Shown piece by piece: positions 44,763 through 52,558 of a DNA stretch of 64,000 nt. Source of the DNA: Weissella uvarum (GTDB lineage Bacteria > Bacillota > Bacilli > Lactobacillales > Lactobacillaceae); contig NZ_JAFBEO010000001.1 of the NCBI RefSeq assembly GCF_016908785.1, positions 372,001-436,000 on the forward strand, in the 5' to 3' direction. Position numbers and translations under genes: made by a program. Below the pieces are notes generated by a model. It ran no database searches and was not told the DNA's origin. It saw nothing but the letters and a program-made list of their open reading frames with translations. Each line of letters begins with the position of its first letter. The stretch's first letter is position 1.

Positions 44763-45866
44763 TTAGTCTAAAGCGCGCCATATTTTTTCTTGTATTTTAG
44801 GCTGTGGATCTTTAACCGTATCCTGCATCGTGCGCCATATCCCTTTTCGTAAAGGCTGTGGTGCATCCATTTCCCCTGCAAAAACTGTCACTGCCCATTT
44901 TTGATGTGTATAAACATGCGTAATTGGCTTCAATGGCATCTTTTCTAAATGCGCTTTCACGCCATAATCTTGAAACAATCTTTTCTCTAGGGCTCGCTCT
45001 AGTTCAGCATCTGTCCATTCAATATCTGGGTCATTCATAAAATCATCTATCTTAAATAAGGGGAAAGTCCAGAAATTAGCCAACAGTCCATCTTGAGGCC
45101 GCTGTTCCCAAACAACTTGTTGCCCAGATTTCAAATAAATTGCCGCATACGCCATTTTTTGAGCTGGTTTAGCTTTAGATTTTACCGGATATAGATCTGT
45201 TACCCCATCTTGATAAGCTGCATCAAATGCTTTCACAGGTGAATGCGCTGGATCACTATTTTTAGCACGCATATATGATGAACCCAAATCCATAATCGCT
45301 TGATTAAAATCACCTGGTCGTTCCGGATCAATTAATTGATTTCCCAAGTCAAAGAATTCTTTACGTGTTGCTGGCGCAGCAATATCGGAATCAATTTCAA
45401 ATAGGCGCGCAAAAACACGAAAGGCATTCCCATCAATCGCCGCCACTGGTTCATTGAAAGCAATGCTGGCAATGGCGGCCGCCGTATACGGTCCAACCCC
45501 CTTTAGTTTCTGCAGAGTTCGCATCGTCGTTGGCCATTGTCCAGCATAATCATTCACAATTTGTTGCGCCGCCTTTTGCATATTGCGCACCCGTGAATAA
45601 TAGCCAAGACCTTCCCACGCTTTTAGAATGTCTGCTTCTGGAGCGGCAGCTAGATCTGCCACGGTTGGAAACATATCCATAAAACGTTCAAAATATGGTA
45701 TCACTGTATTCACTTGTGTTTGTTGTAACATAATTTCAGATACCCAAACACGGTACGGATTATGATCTTGACGCCAAGGTAAGTCATTACGTCCAGCTTC
45801 GTCATACCAGCTTAAAAGCGTTTGGCGAAAATCATGAATTTTTTCATCATCCCACATTTCAATCAT
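44763..45866 (-). CDS. mutY: A/G-specific adenine glycosylase MutY lacking the iron-sulfur cluster
   Basis: 367 aa from the ATG at 45866 (GGGAG 8-9 bases upstream). It removes adenine paired with 8-oxoguanine. N-terminal motifs LPWR, VSEIMLQQTQV, helix-hairpin-helix LKGVGPYTAAAIA and the catalytic Asp in AAIDGN are intact, and a NUDIX-like C-terminal domain is present. Where other MutY proteins have four Cys holding a 4Fe-4S cluster, this one reads MDLGSSYMRAKNSDPAHS. The whole protein has no Cys at all. Cluster-less MutY is known from some lactobacilli and a few protists. Confidence 0.92.
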   Translation of the reverse strand: MIEMWDDEKIHDFRQTLLSWYDEAGRNDLPWRQDHNPYRVWVSEIMLQQTQVNTVIPYFERFMDMFPTVADLAAAPEADILKAWEGLGYYSRVRNMQKAAQQIVNDYAGQWPTTMRTLQKLKGVGPYTAAAIASIAFNEPVAAIDGNAFRVFARLFEIDSDIAAPATRKEFFDLGNQLIDPERPGDFNQAIMDLGSSYMRAKNSDPAHSPVKAFDAAYQDGVTDLYPVKSKAKPAQKMAYAAIYLKSGQQVVWEQRPQDGLLANFWTFPLFKIDDFMNDPDIEWTDAELERALEKRLFQDYGVKAHLEKMPLKPITHVYTHQKWAVTVFAGEMDAPQPLRKGIWRTMQDTVKDPQPKIQEKIWRALD

Positions 45867-45890
45867 TGAAAAGCTCCCTTTTTTAATCAA

Positions 45891-45920
45891 TAAAAAAGTA
45901 GCGTTTTTCGCGCTACTTTT
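45891..45920 (-). terminator. ciaRH terminator overlapping the ciaH stop
   Basis: AAAAGTAGCG (45894-45903) pairs with CGCTACTTTT (45911-45920), T-run on the minus strand. The ciaH stop codon TAG (45913-45915) is inside the stem. Confidence 0.88.
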
Positions 45921-47169
45921 CTTTAGTACCATTTCTTGTTTTAGCAATTTTAGGTAACACTATATTAAACGTTGTTCCATGTGGAACAGTATCAGTCACC
46001 TGGATTGTTCCGTGATGACCTTGCACAATCCACTTAGCAATCGATAAGCCTAAGCCATGGCCCCCCGTCGAACGAGAACGTGCTTTATCAACACGATAAA
46101 AACGATCAAACAAATGCTTCTTTTGTTCATCAGTAACGCCTCCTCCAGTATCAGAAACCGAAAGGCGAATGGAATTGTTTTTGGGCTCTGCTTTGACTGT
46201 CACGACACTATCTGGTCCAGCATATTTTTGAGCATTGTCGACTAAGATAACTAATAATTGGCGCATCCGTTGGGCATCCCCATACATTGGTAGGTGTTCA
46301 GGTACATCAATCACTAATTGTTGTTGCTTCTCATCAGCACTAAATTTATAGATATCGCCAACTTCACGGGCCAAATCTGCTAAATCAAAATCGTCAAATT
46401 TGAACATTGGTACATCAGCATCCGATTGTGCCAGCGTCAGCATATCACCAACCAATGCATTCAAATGACGAACTTCAGTTAAAGCCCCTGCCACATTTTC
46501 TACTTGATCCATGACTGTATCTTGCGGATGTTCAAGCATCCGTTCCAAATCGCTTTGAATCACCGTCATTGGTGTCTTAAATTCATGCGCAGCGTCGGCT
46601 ACGAAGCGCCGTTGCTGTTTCCATGAGCGCATAATTGGACGCATATTTGAACGCGTCAATGCCATCGCCATTAGTAACAACGCAATTTCAGATAAACCAA
46701 AAATCCACAATAAGTGTCTAGAGACGCGTTCAAGAATTTCATGTTCATTGGTAACGTCCAAGTAAGCTAACTTATCCCCTTGGCGTTCAAAAAAGAACCA
46801 CTTCCCATTAAACTGTTTCAACACGACTTTGCTTTGCGACTTAAGCTCCAACACCTTTGCTAGCGTTGGCGTATAATCCAAAATTGGTGCTGGCTCAACA
46901 CGATCGCGCGGATCAGCTGGTGGCGTAAAACTTTGTGCCACACGTTGCTCAGCCGGATCATACATAATTTGCCGAAACTGACTCACAGCAAAAATACTAA
47001 TCAGTGCAAACACGATCGTAAACCCCAAGACCATTAGGATTGTCATTTTTTCTTGTTGGGTTAACGATTCACGAATCCGCTGGAGTGGCTTTGGTAATTT
47101 TAATTTTTCATAGTTAGGCGCTTGATACGGTGCATAGGCCGTTTCATGCGCCTGATTCTTTTTACCCAT
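45913..47169 (-). CDS. ciaH: CiaH-like sensor histidine kinase
   Basis: 418 aa. A cytoplasmic N-terminal extension (about 40 residues) precedes helix 1 (about 43-66), an external domain of about 100 residues and helix 2 near 163. Then come the phospho-acceptor DAAHEFKTPMTVI (His near 194), the N box LVDNAQKY, and the G boxes GGHGLGLSIAKW. Paired with a CiaR-like regulator 8 bases upstream. In streptococci CiaH responds to cell-wall and beta-lactam stress; transfer of that role here is inference. A parS-like site lies inside the 3' end. Confidence 0.85.
   Translation of the reverse strand: MGKKNQAHETAYAPYQAPNYEKLKLPKPLQRIRESLTQQEKMTILMVLGFTIVFALISIFAVSQFRQIMYDPAEQRVAQSFTPPADPRDRVEPAPILDYTPTLAKVLELKSQSKVVLKQFNGKWFFFERQGDKLAYLDVTNEHEILERVSRHLLWIFGLSEIALLLMAMALTRSNMRPIMRSWKQQRRFVADAAHEFKTPMTVIQSDLERMLEHPQDTVMDQVENVAGALTEVRHLNALVGDMLTLAQSDADVPMFKFDDFDLADLAREVGDIYKFSADEKQQQLVIDVPEHLPMYGDAQRMRQLLVILVDNAQKYAGPDSVVTVKAEPKNNSIRLSVSDTGGGVTDEQKKHLFDRFYRVDKARSRSTGGHGLGLSIAKWIVQGHHGTIQVTDTVPHGTTFNIVLPKIAKTRNGTKEK
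45973..45988. other. parS-like site 2, inside ciaH
   Basis: TGTTCCATGTGGAACA, a perfect palindrome matching known Firmicute parS variants (TGTTNCAYGTGNAACA pattern). It lies 1.2 kb from parS site 1. Confidence 0.65.
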
Positions 47170-47177
47170 GCTATATT

Positions 47178-47873
47178 CTAGTCCTCATCAACAGGAGATA
47201 ACGTGTATCCGACATTCCGGAGCGTCTTGATTGTCACGGATGCATTCGCTTGTCGTAGATTTTTACGTAAGTTACTCATATAAACTTCCACAACGGTTAA
47301 TGATGTATCTGAATCAAAGCCCCAGAGGCGATCAAAGATTTGATCTTTAGTAACGATTTGGCCGACATGTTGCATCAAATAAACCAACAGACCAAATTCA
47401 CGCCCTTGCAAATTAACTTCTTTGCCATCAATCAACACTTTATGTTGGTCAACATACACTTGAATATTACCAACCTCTAAAGCACCATCTTGCCCCAAAA
47501 CACCAGTATGGCGCAACAAAGTCTTTAAACGAGCTAGTAGCTCTTCCTTATAAAATGGTTTTGTAATGTATTCATCAGCCCCCAGGTCAAAGCCTTGCAT
47601 CTTATCGGCTAACTCACCTTTGGCCGTTAACATCAAGATTGGCAAATTAGGAAATTCTTCCTTGGCCTTCTTCAAGATTGAAAAGCCATCTTCACCCGGT
47701 AACATGACGTCCAAAATGACCGCATCATAAACCCCTGATTGAATTTCAAAAAGTCCTTCATCTCCATCATGAACTTGCGTAACTTCACCAAGTTCACTAA
47801 TCGTGTCACGCACAGTATCATTTAATGCATAATCATCTTCGACAACTAATAACTTAATTGTATTTCCTGCCAT
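47178..47873 (-). CDS. ciaR: CiaR-like OmpR-family response regulator
   Basis: 231 aa. Receiver with VVEDD, phospho-Asp in VILDVMLPGEDG and the Lys in TKPFYKEEL; the output domain contains QIFDRLWGFDSDTSLTVVEVY, which is nearly the streptococcal CiaR sequence. The ATG at 47873 is preferred to the GTG one codon earlier (GAGG placed for it). No clear TTTAAG-N5-TTTAAG CiaR box is visible upstream. A strongly structured RNA with a terminator ends about 100 bases before it. Confidence 0.88.
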   Translation of the reverse strand: MAGNTIKLLVVEDDYALNDTVRDTISELGEVTQVHDGDEGLFEIQSGVYDAVILDVMLPGEDGFSILKKAKEEFPNLPILMLTAKGELADKMQGFDLGADEYITKPFYKEELLARLKTLLRHTGVLGQDGALEVGNIQVYVDQHKVLIDGKEVNLQGREFGLLVYLMQHVGQIVTKDQIFDRLWGFDSDTSLTVVEVYMSNLRKNLRQANASVTIKTLRNVGYTLSPVDED

Positions 47874-47968
47874 CACTAGCCTCGTTTCCTACTTCGTTTA
47901 TTTCATTATTTTAATTTAAATTTGAATATGGTTACTTTAGCCTACCGCCACTAGCTTTATCCAGGCTT

Positions 47969-48141
47969 TAAAAAAAATGCGTTGATTATGAAAATAATCA
48001 ACGCATCCGGACTGTAATAGTTACCTATTACAGACACTGCTGTATTTAACAGACCGTGTCGCCCTTGTTTCCTTTACAAGGGCGACACGATTTGTTGTAT
48101 TTCTACATTATTCAAATCGTATCACCCCCTTTCCTAGAATA
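47969..48141 (-). ncRNA. Candidate structured small RNA or ciaRH leader
   Basis: Minus-strand transcript of about 170 nt between menE and ciaR. From 5' to 3': ACGATTTG/CAAATCGT (48113-48120 with 48087-48094), a perfect 14-bp stem (48076-48089 with 48055-48068, loop AAAGGAA), a weaker CTGT/ACAG element, CTGTAATAG/CTATTACAG (48012-48033), then a 13-bp stem (47977-47989 with 47994-48006) running into eight T. A promoter stands upstream. The last hairpin is a textbook terminator. It matches no RNA family I can name. It may be a free sRNA or an attenuated leader for ciaRH. Confidence 0.65.
48074..48115 (-). CDS. Possible 13-codon leader ORF (TTG start)
   Basis: TTG start preceded by AAAGGGGGTGAT, 11 of 12 matches to the full anti-Shine-Dalgarno complement, ending 5 bases before it. 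The peptide would be MNNVEIQQIVSPL. The stop codon lies in the loop of the 14-bp hairpin, and the start codon lies in the first stem, so translation and RNA folding would compete. Expression is not shown. Confidence 0.4.
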   Translation of the reverse strand: MNNVEIQQIVSPL

Positions 48142-48146
48142 CTTAC

Positions 48147-48174
48147 ATTATAACATCATCTAAATGAATCGCAA
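48147..48174 (-). promoter_or_regulatory. Promoter of the structured RNA
   Basis: TTGCGA (48169-48174), 16 bases, TATAAT (48147-48152) with an extended TGT, directly after the menE stop codon, minus strand. Confidence 0.7.
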
Positions 48175-48177
48175 AAA

Positions 48178-49629
48178 TTAATCTAATTCGGATAGTTGTG
48201 ATAACTGCTGCCTTAACTGGAAACGCTGAATCTTACCACTAGCGGTTTTAGGCCAATCATCAACTAACTGGTAAAAATGTCGTGGCACCTTGTAATGCGC
48301 AATCTGTGACCGTCCGTACGCTTGCAGCTCTGCAGCAGAAATATGCTGATAATCAGCCAACTCTACGATTGCCACTGGTTGCTGTCCCCAGCGTTCATCC
48401 GGTACTCCTACAACCGCAATTTCCTTCACTGCAGGCAACTCTCGATAAACAGCTTCAACTTCATCGGGAAAAATGTTCTCCCCACCGGATGAAATCATGT
48501 CACCTTCTCGACCAGCTAAAAACAAAAACTGCTCATCATCAAGATAGCCCATATCGCCAGTATCAAACCAACCATCATCAAAACTATCTTCATATTTTTG
48601 TGCTTGATTTAAATAGCCAACCGTTAAAGTTGGTGATTTAACCTGAACCCGGCCAATCCCATGTTCATCTGGATTTTTAATTTTTAGTTCAACCGGAAAC
48701 AATGGTTTACCAACTGACCCGACTTTACGTTTTGCATCTTTGGGATCCAAAGCAATAATTTGTGAGGCCGTCTCAGTCATTCCATATGATTGAACAATAT
48801 TTACACCAGCTGCCTGGGCTTGCTTCAAGGTTTTTAAATCGGTCGGCCCGCCTCCCAATAGCATCGTTTTAAAATGAACTGGATACCGTTCGCCTGTGGA
48901 TAATTGGGCTAATAATTCCTTTAACATCGTTGGGACAACTGAAATCGTTGTCACCATTCCTTGCATTAGACAGGCGTGAATTTTAGGAGCATCAAAACGC
49001 TCAAATAAATAAACTGGAATACCATAAATCAACGAACGCATCATAATCGATAAGCCACTGATATGAAAAATCGGTACGGTTGCCAACCAACTATCATCCG
49101 CACTCAACCCTAAATTCAACATTGAACCAATCGCCGAATAAAAGTGATTACCAAAGGTTTGCTGAACACCCTTAGGTTTTCCAGTGGTTCCTGACGTGTA
49201 CATAATCGTTGTCACAGCATCTAAATCAAAATTATCAATTGGTACAACCGCTTGATGTCCCGCTGATAAAATTTCAGAAAAAGTAATCGTGGTTACATCT
49301 GACAATACTTGTGATGCATTATCATCCATAAGCACTTGCGAAACCCGGGCATCTTGTAACTGATAGGCCAGTTCAACTGACGATAAACGGTTATTTAACA
49401 AAACCACTTGGCGCCCTAATTGTTGTAAAGCCAAAATCAATTCATAGCCTACCTTACTATTATTGGTTAACAAGCCAACCCGTGGATTATCATCTAAGAC
49501 CATCGCTAATTGCTCTGCTAGACTTAGCACTTCTGTTTGTAATTCCTCAAAAGTTAAACGCTGGTCATCAACTACAAGTGCCGTTTGTTGTGGACTTAAA
49601 TCAACCCGTTTGGTCAACCAATTTTGCAT
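48178..49629 (-). CDS. menE: o-Succinylbenzoate-CoA ligase
   Basis: 483 aa acyl-adenylate-forming enzyme. P-loop MYTSGTTGKPKGV near 143-155, AMP motif SYGMTE near 287, and the C-terminal catalytic Lys in KTASGKIQRFQLR. Assignment to MenE rests on the neighbouring menB and on size. It activates o-succinylbenzoate in menaquinone synthesis. AGGAGG about 11 bases before the ATG. A terminator separates it from menB upstream. Confidence 0.85.
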   Translation of the reverse strand: MQNWLTKRVDLSPQQTALVVDDQRLTFEELQTEVLSLAEQLAMVLDDNPRVGLLTNNSKVGYELILALQQLGRQVVLLNNRLSSVELAYQLQDARVSQVLMDDNASQVLSDVTTITFSEILSAGHQAVVPIDNFDLDAVTTIMYTSGTTGKPKGVQQTFGNHFYSAIGSMLNLGLSADDSWLATVPIFHISGLSIMMRSLIYGIPVYLFERFDAPKIHACLMQGMVTTISVVPTMLKELLAQLSTGERYPVHFKTMLLGGGPTDLKTLKQAQAAGVNIVQSYGMTETASQIIALDPKDAKRKVGSVGKPLFPVELKIKNPDEHGIGRVQVKSPTLTVGYLNQAQKYEDSFDDGWFDTGDMGYLDDEQFLFLAGREGDMISSGGENIFPDEVEAVYRELPAVKEIAVVGVPDERWGQQPVAIVELADYQHISAAELQAYGRSQIAHYKVPRHFYQLVDDWPKTASGKIQRFQLRQQLSQLSELD

Positions 49630-49656
49630 CGCCGCTTAACCTCCTCTTTTTGAACA

Positions 49657-49689
49657 TAAAAAGCTCCAAATCATCACTGATTGGAGCTA
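49657..49689 (-). terminator. menB terminator
   Basis: AGCTCCAATCA pairs with TGATTTGGAGCT (one bulge) and is followed by T5 on the minus strand. Confidence 0.75.
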
Positions 49690-49696
49690 ACCCCGT

Positions 49697-50518
49697 TTAT
49701 GGGAACTTTGGAAATTGATCAAAATCAGGATCGCGCTTTTCCAAAAAGGCATCACGCCCTTCTTTTCCTTCATCGGTTGTATAGTAAAGCATTGTCGCAT
49801 CACCAGCAAATTGTTGCAAACCAGCCAAACCATCTGTATCAGCGTTCATCGCTGCCTTAATAAAGCGCAGTGCTGTTGGTGACTTCTTTAAAATTTCGTT
49901 TGCCCATTCCATTGTGGCATCTTCAACTTCCGCCAATGGCACAACCCGGTTAATCCAGCCCATATCCATCGCCTCTTCAGCCGTATAGAATTTGTTTAAG
50001 AACCAGACTTCCTTAGCTCGTTTATGACCAATCACGCGAGCTAGGTAACCTGAACCATAGCCAGCATCAAATGAGCCAACCTTTGGTCCAGTTTGACCAA
50101 ATTTAGCATTATCTGCAGCCACCGTTAAATCACAAACTAATTGCAAAATATTACCGCCACCAACTGACCAGCCCTTAACCATCGCGATCACCGGCTTTGG
50201 AATAATCCGAATCAAACGTTGTAGATCCAATACGTTTAGACGAGCTACTTGATCAGGTCCAACATAACCACCATTTCCACGAACTGATTGATCACCACCA
50301 GATGAAAAGGCTTCATCACCTGCACCAGTCAAAATAATCACACCAATCGTCGGATCATCACGACAATTATTAAAGGCGTCGATTAATTCCTCAATTGTTA
50401 CTGGCGTAAAGGCATTACGCTTTTCTGGACGATTGATCGTCAACTTAGCGACTTTACCTGACCGCTCAAACAAAATTTCTGAATATTCTTTCACTGGCGT
50501 CCATGCCGTTTCACTCAT
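49697..50518 (-). CDS. menB: 1,4-Dihydroxy-2-naphthoyl-CoA synthase
   Basis: 273 aa crotonase-family enzyme that closes the naphthoquinone ring of o-succinylbenzoyl-CoA. MenB signatures: [10 protein letters not shown] near 75, [17 protein letters not shown] and [19 protein letters not shown], and [11 protein letters not shown]. The ATG at 50518 is chosen (GGGG 8 bases upstream) over a GTG three codons earlier. With menE and a MenI-like thioesterase next door it covers three consecutive steps; the earlier steps (menF, D, H, C) are not in the window. Confidence 0.93.
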   Translation of the reverse strand: MSETAWTPVKEYSEILFERSGKVAKLTINRPEKRNAFTPVTIEELIDAFNNCRDDPTIGVIILTGAGDEAFSSGGDQSVRGNGGYVGPDQVARLNVLDLQRLIRIIPKPVIAMVKGWSVGGGNILQLVCDLTVAADNAKFGQTGPKVGSFDAGYGSGYLARVIGHKRAKEVWFLNKFYTAEEAMDMGWINRVVPLAEVEDATMEWANEILKKSPTALRFIKAAMNADTDGLAGLQQFAGDATMLYYTTDEGKEGRDAFLEKRDPDFDQFPKFP

Positions 50519-50678
50519 TTCTTGCACCCCGTCTTTCTAACACATTTAATCTTAGTAAACATGTGTAAGTGAATATCTAACATTTTACCACGTTATACAC
50601 TAAGCTGTATTTTCAAAAATATTTATCGTACAATATGGTTAAACAAATTCCGACCTAAAGCAAGTGGAGGCGCACGGC

Positions 50679-51056
50679 ATGAATGCAGTCGAATTATTTG
50701 ATATACAAACAATCGTCAATGACTATCGTAAAGTGGTCCTTAGCATGCCCGTGAGCGAGCAAACTTTACAACCTTTCGGTATGTTACACGGCGGGATTAG
50801 TGCCATGCTAGCAGAAACTGCCGCTAGCATGGGCGCTAACACTGTGCTAAACGACACCAATCAATTTGCTGTCGGTGTTGATTTAAATATTCATCATCTC
50901 AATAGTGTCAGTCAAGGCACCCTTGAAGCAGTCGCCATCCCCTTACATACAGGTCGTCGCATTCAAACCTGGCAAGTTGATATTTATGAAACACAGCAAC
51001 ACAATCAAATTGCCTCAGCAACTGTCACCCTTACGAATCACCAAAAGAAGGAGTAA
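50679..51056 (+). CDS. menI: Hotdog-fold thioesterase, probably DHNA-CoA thioesterase
   Basis: 125 aa PaaI/YdiI-type hotdog protein. The catalytic region FGMLHGGISAMLAETAASMGA (Glu near 51, HGG before it) and VGVDLNIHHLNSV are typical. It should release DHNA from its CoA ester, the step after MenB; divergence from menB supports this, but other acyl-CoA substrates are possible. GTGGAGG binding site, ATG at 50679. Followed immediately by an isochorismatase-family gene. Confidence 0.82.
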   Translation: MNAVELFDIQTIVNDYRKVVLSMPVSEQTLQPFGMLHGGISAMLAETAASMGANTVLNDTNQFAVGVDLNIHHLNSVSQGTLEAVAIPLHTGRRIQTWQVDIYETQQHNQIASATVTLTNHQKKE

Positions 51057-51061
51057 TGATT

Positions 51062-51613
51062 ATGGAAGCCCTTTTAATTATTGACTATACCAACGACTTT
51101 GTTGCCGATGATGGTGCCTTAACATGTGGCAAGCCTGGCCAAGCAATTGCCGACCGCATTGTTACCTTGGCTGACGAATTTTTACAACGCGGTGATGCCG
51201 TCATTTTACCAACAGACTTGCACGAATTAAACGATCCATATCATCCTGAAAGCAAACTCTTTCCACCCCACAATTTAGCAAACACACCCGGCCGAGAGTT
51301 TTATGGACCATTAGCCGATTGGGTCGCTAAACATCAAGATGACGAGCATGTGTATATCTATCCCAAGAATCGCTACAGTAGTTTTGCCAATAGCAATCTC
51401 GATAACTACTTACGCTCACGTCACATCCAATCATTACATCTTACCGGTGTTTGCACAGATATCTGTGTCTTACATACAGCTGTCGACGCTTATAATTTAG
51501 ATTACCAACTTACGGTCCATGCCGATGCTGTTGCTAGTTTCTCTGCCCCAGGTCATGAGTGGGCTTTGGATCACTTCCAAAACTCACTTGGTGCTAATGT
51601 TGTCGATCGTTAA
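51062..51613 (+). CDS. Isochorismatase / nicotinamidase-family cysteine hydrolase
   Basis: 183 aa. Catalytic triad visible as IDYTNDF (Asp near 8), YPKNRYSSF (Lys near 98) and GVCTDICV (Cys near 130). Metal-type residues of nicotinamidases appear as DLHELNDPYHPES. The pattern fits lactococcal and bacillar nicotinamidase-like hydrolases of NAD salvage. The link with the men genes is positional only. The second ATG (51062) is preferred because AAGGAG is 8 bases upstream; the first (51056) overlaps the preceding stop as TAATG. Confidence 0.82.
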   Translation: MEALLIIDYTNDFVADDGALTCGKPGQAIADRIVTLADEFLQRGDAVILPTDLHELNDPYHPESKLFPPHNLANTPGREFYGPLADWVAKHQDDEHVYIYPKNRYSSFANSNLDNYLRSRHIQSLHLTGVCTDICVLHTAVDAYNLDYQLTVHADAVASFSAPGHEWALDHFQNSLGANVVDR

Positions 51614-51628
51614 AAAATCTAAACAAAT

Positions 51629-51658
51629 GAACCAGCCTATCTCTAGGTTGGTTTTTTA
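51629..51658 (+). terminator. Terminator of the menI operon
   Basis: AACCAGCCTA with TAGGTTGGTT around TCTC (one bulge), followed by T6. It abuts the stop codon of the converging gene. Confidence 0.75.
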
Positions 51659-52315
51659 ATGCTCAATTTCAATTAAAATTATCGGCCAACTATCATGCCA
51701 ACGCTTCCATCGTAGCTCCTTGCTAGTAAAATCCACCAACACAGCTAATTCACGTTCCCACCCCGGCTGACTAGTTAAGCGAAGCATTTGCCAATAACCA
51801 TTTGGTATACATAACCTCAATTGATTTGGATAAACCAAAATCACTGGCTTAACCTGTGCTCGTAATAAATCTAAGGCTCCTCTTAAATATTTTTGGTGCA
51901 TTTGTTCTGGCTTAGCTGTGGCAATGATCGCAAAAACTTGGTGGACCAGCTCAATTACCACTAGTTTGACTTGAGGTCCAAGAGCACGATACCAAATTCG
52001 AACAATTGCTGGTCGGCACAATAAAGCTTGTCCAACATGGTACTGCGCATAAAGACACGTGGTCCAAAATACTCCTGACCATGCTTTTTCAAAAAAGCGT
52101 TGGCATTGATAGGCCCCATTGTCTTGGTATAGACGCGTAATTCCGTCAGCTAATAAATAATGATCAAGTGCTACCCCTGCTCGAAAGCTCTGCTGATGTT
52201 GCTCAACACCAACAAATAACACCAAGTCAATTTGCTTTTGCTGAACTTGTTGAGCAAGTTGTTGATATTGCTGTTCACTTCGACTATTCCCTTTATCAAC
52301 TATCACCATGCGCAT
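51656..52315 (-). CDS. Hypothetical protein (orphan)
   Basis: 219 aa that I cannot assign. The start has GGGG 8 bases upstream and a good promoter (TTGTGC, 17 bases, TAATAT) is present. The N-terminal part (residues 1-60) looks like an alpha/beta fold with VLFVGVEQHQQSF. The rest is rich in Trp, Gln and hydrophobic beta strands (VKLVVIELVHQVFAIIA; PVILVYPNQLRLCIP). No signal peptide. Two palindromic repeats lie upstream. Confidence 0.6.
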   Translation of the reverse strand: MRMVIVDKGNSRSEQQYQQLAQQVQQKQIDLVLFVGVEQHQQSFRAGVALDHYLLADGITRLYQDNGAYQCQRFFEKAWSGVFWTTCLYAQYHVGQALLCRPAIVRIWYRALGPQVKLVVIELVHQVFAIIATAKPEQMHQKYLRGALDLLRAQVKPVILVYPNQLRLCIPNGYWQMLRLTSQPGWERELAVLVDFTSKELRWKRWHDSWPIILIEIEH

Positions 52316-52425
52316 CGCTTCAACCCCATTTCCTACTACTTCTGGAACACGTATATTACGCAGTTAAGTCCGCATGCACAATAAAGTTGACGCTTTTTTG
52401 ATCTAAATTTTGCTTCCTAGTTGCT

Positions 52426-52514
52426 ATTTGTTAATAGGGTTAACAAATATTATTTTTGAGTATCAGCCTTTTATTCAATTGCATACCCCCCTAAATAATT
52501 AACAGGGTTAACAA
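52426..52514. repeat. Pair of palindromic repeats upstream of the orphan gene
   Basis: TTAATAGGGTTAACAA (52431-52446) and TTAACAGGGTTAACAA (52499-52514) differ at one base and start 68 bases apart. The first is extended to a perfect 9-bp inverted repeat ATTTGTTAA-N5-TTAACAAAT (52426-52448). They look like paired binding sites of one DNA-binding protein, upstream of the orphan gene's promoter. Confidence 0.55.
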
Positions 52515-52525
52515 TTCCGGCATAT

Positions 52526-52558
52526 AAAAAGAACGCAGACTTTGTCTGCGCTCTTTTT
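52526..52558 (-). terminator. Terminator of the asparaginase operon
   Basis: AAAAAGAGCGCAGAC pairs with GTCTGCGTTCTTTTT (one G-U pair) around AAA, T-run on the minus strand. Confidence 0.9.

Larger units (their letters stand above)
47874..48177. other. menE/ciaR intergenic region
   Basis: 304 bases. The right half holds the structured RNA and its promoter. The left part (47874-47968) is the ciaR leader, AT-rich, with TAAAAT as a possible -10 but no convincing -35. Confidence 0.6.

Noticed and set aside
47874-47968. CiaR box upstream of ciaR
   Set aside because: AT-rich TTTAAA-like words occur, but no TTTAAG-N5-TTTAAG direct repeat is present.
47969-48141. Remnant of an insertion sequence or MITE
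   Set aside because: The inverted repeats are nested separate hairpins rather than terminal repeats with a target duplication, and they end in a proper terminator with a promoter upstream.
52426-52514. cre sites
   Set aside because: The palindromes centre on AGGG without the obligatory central CG of cre.
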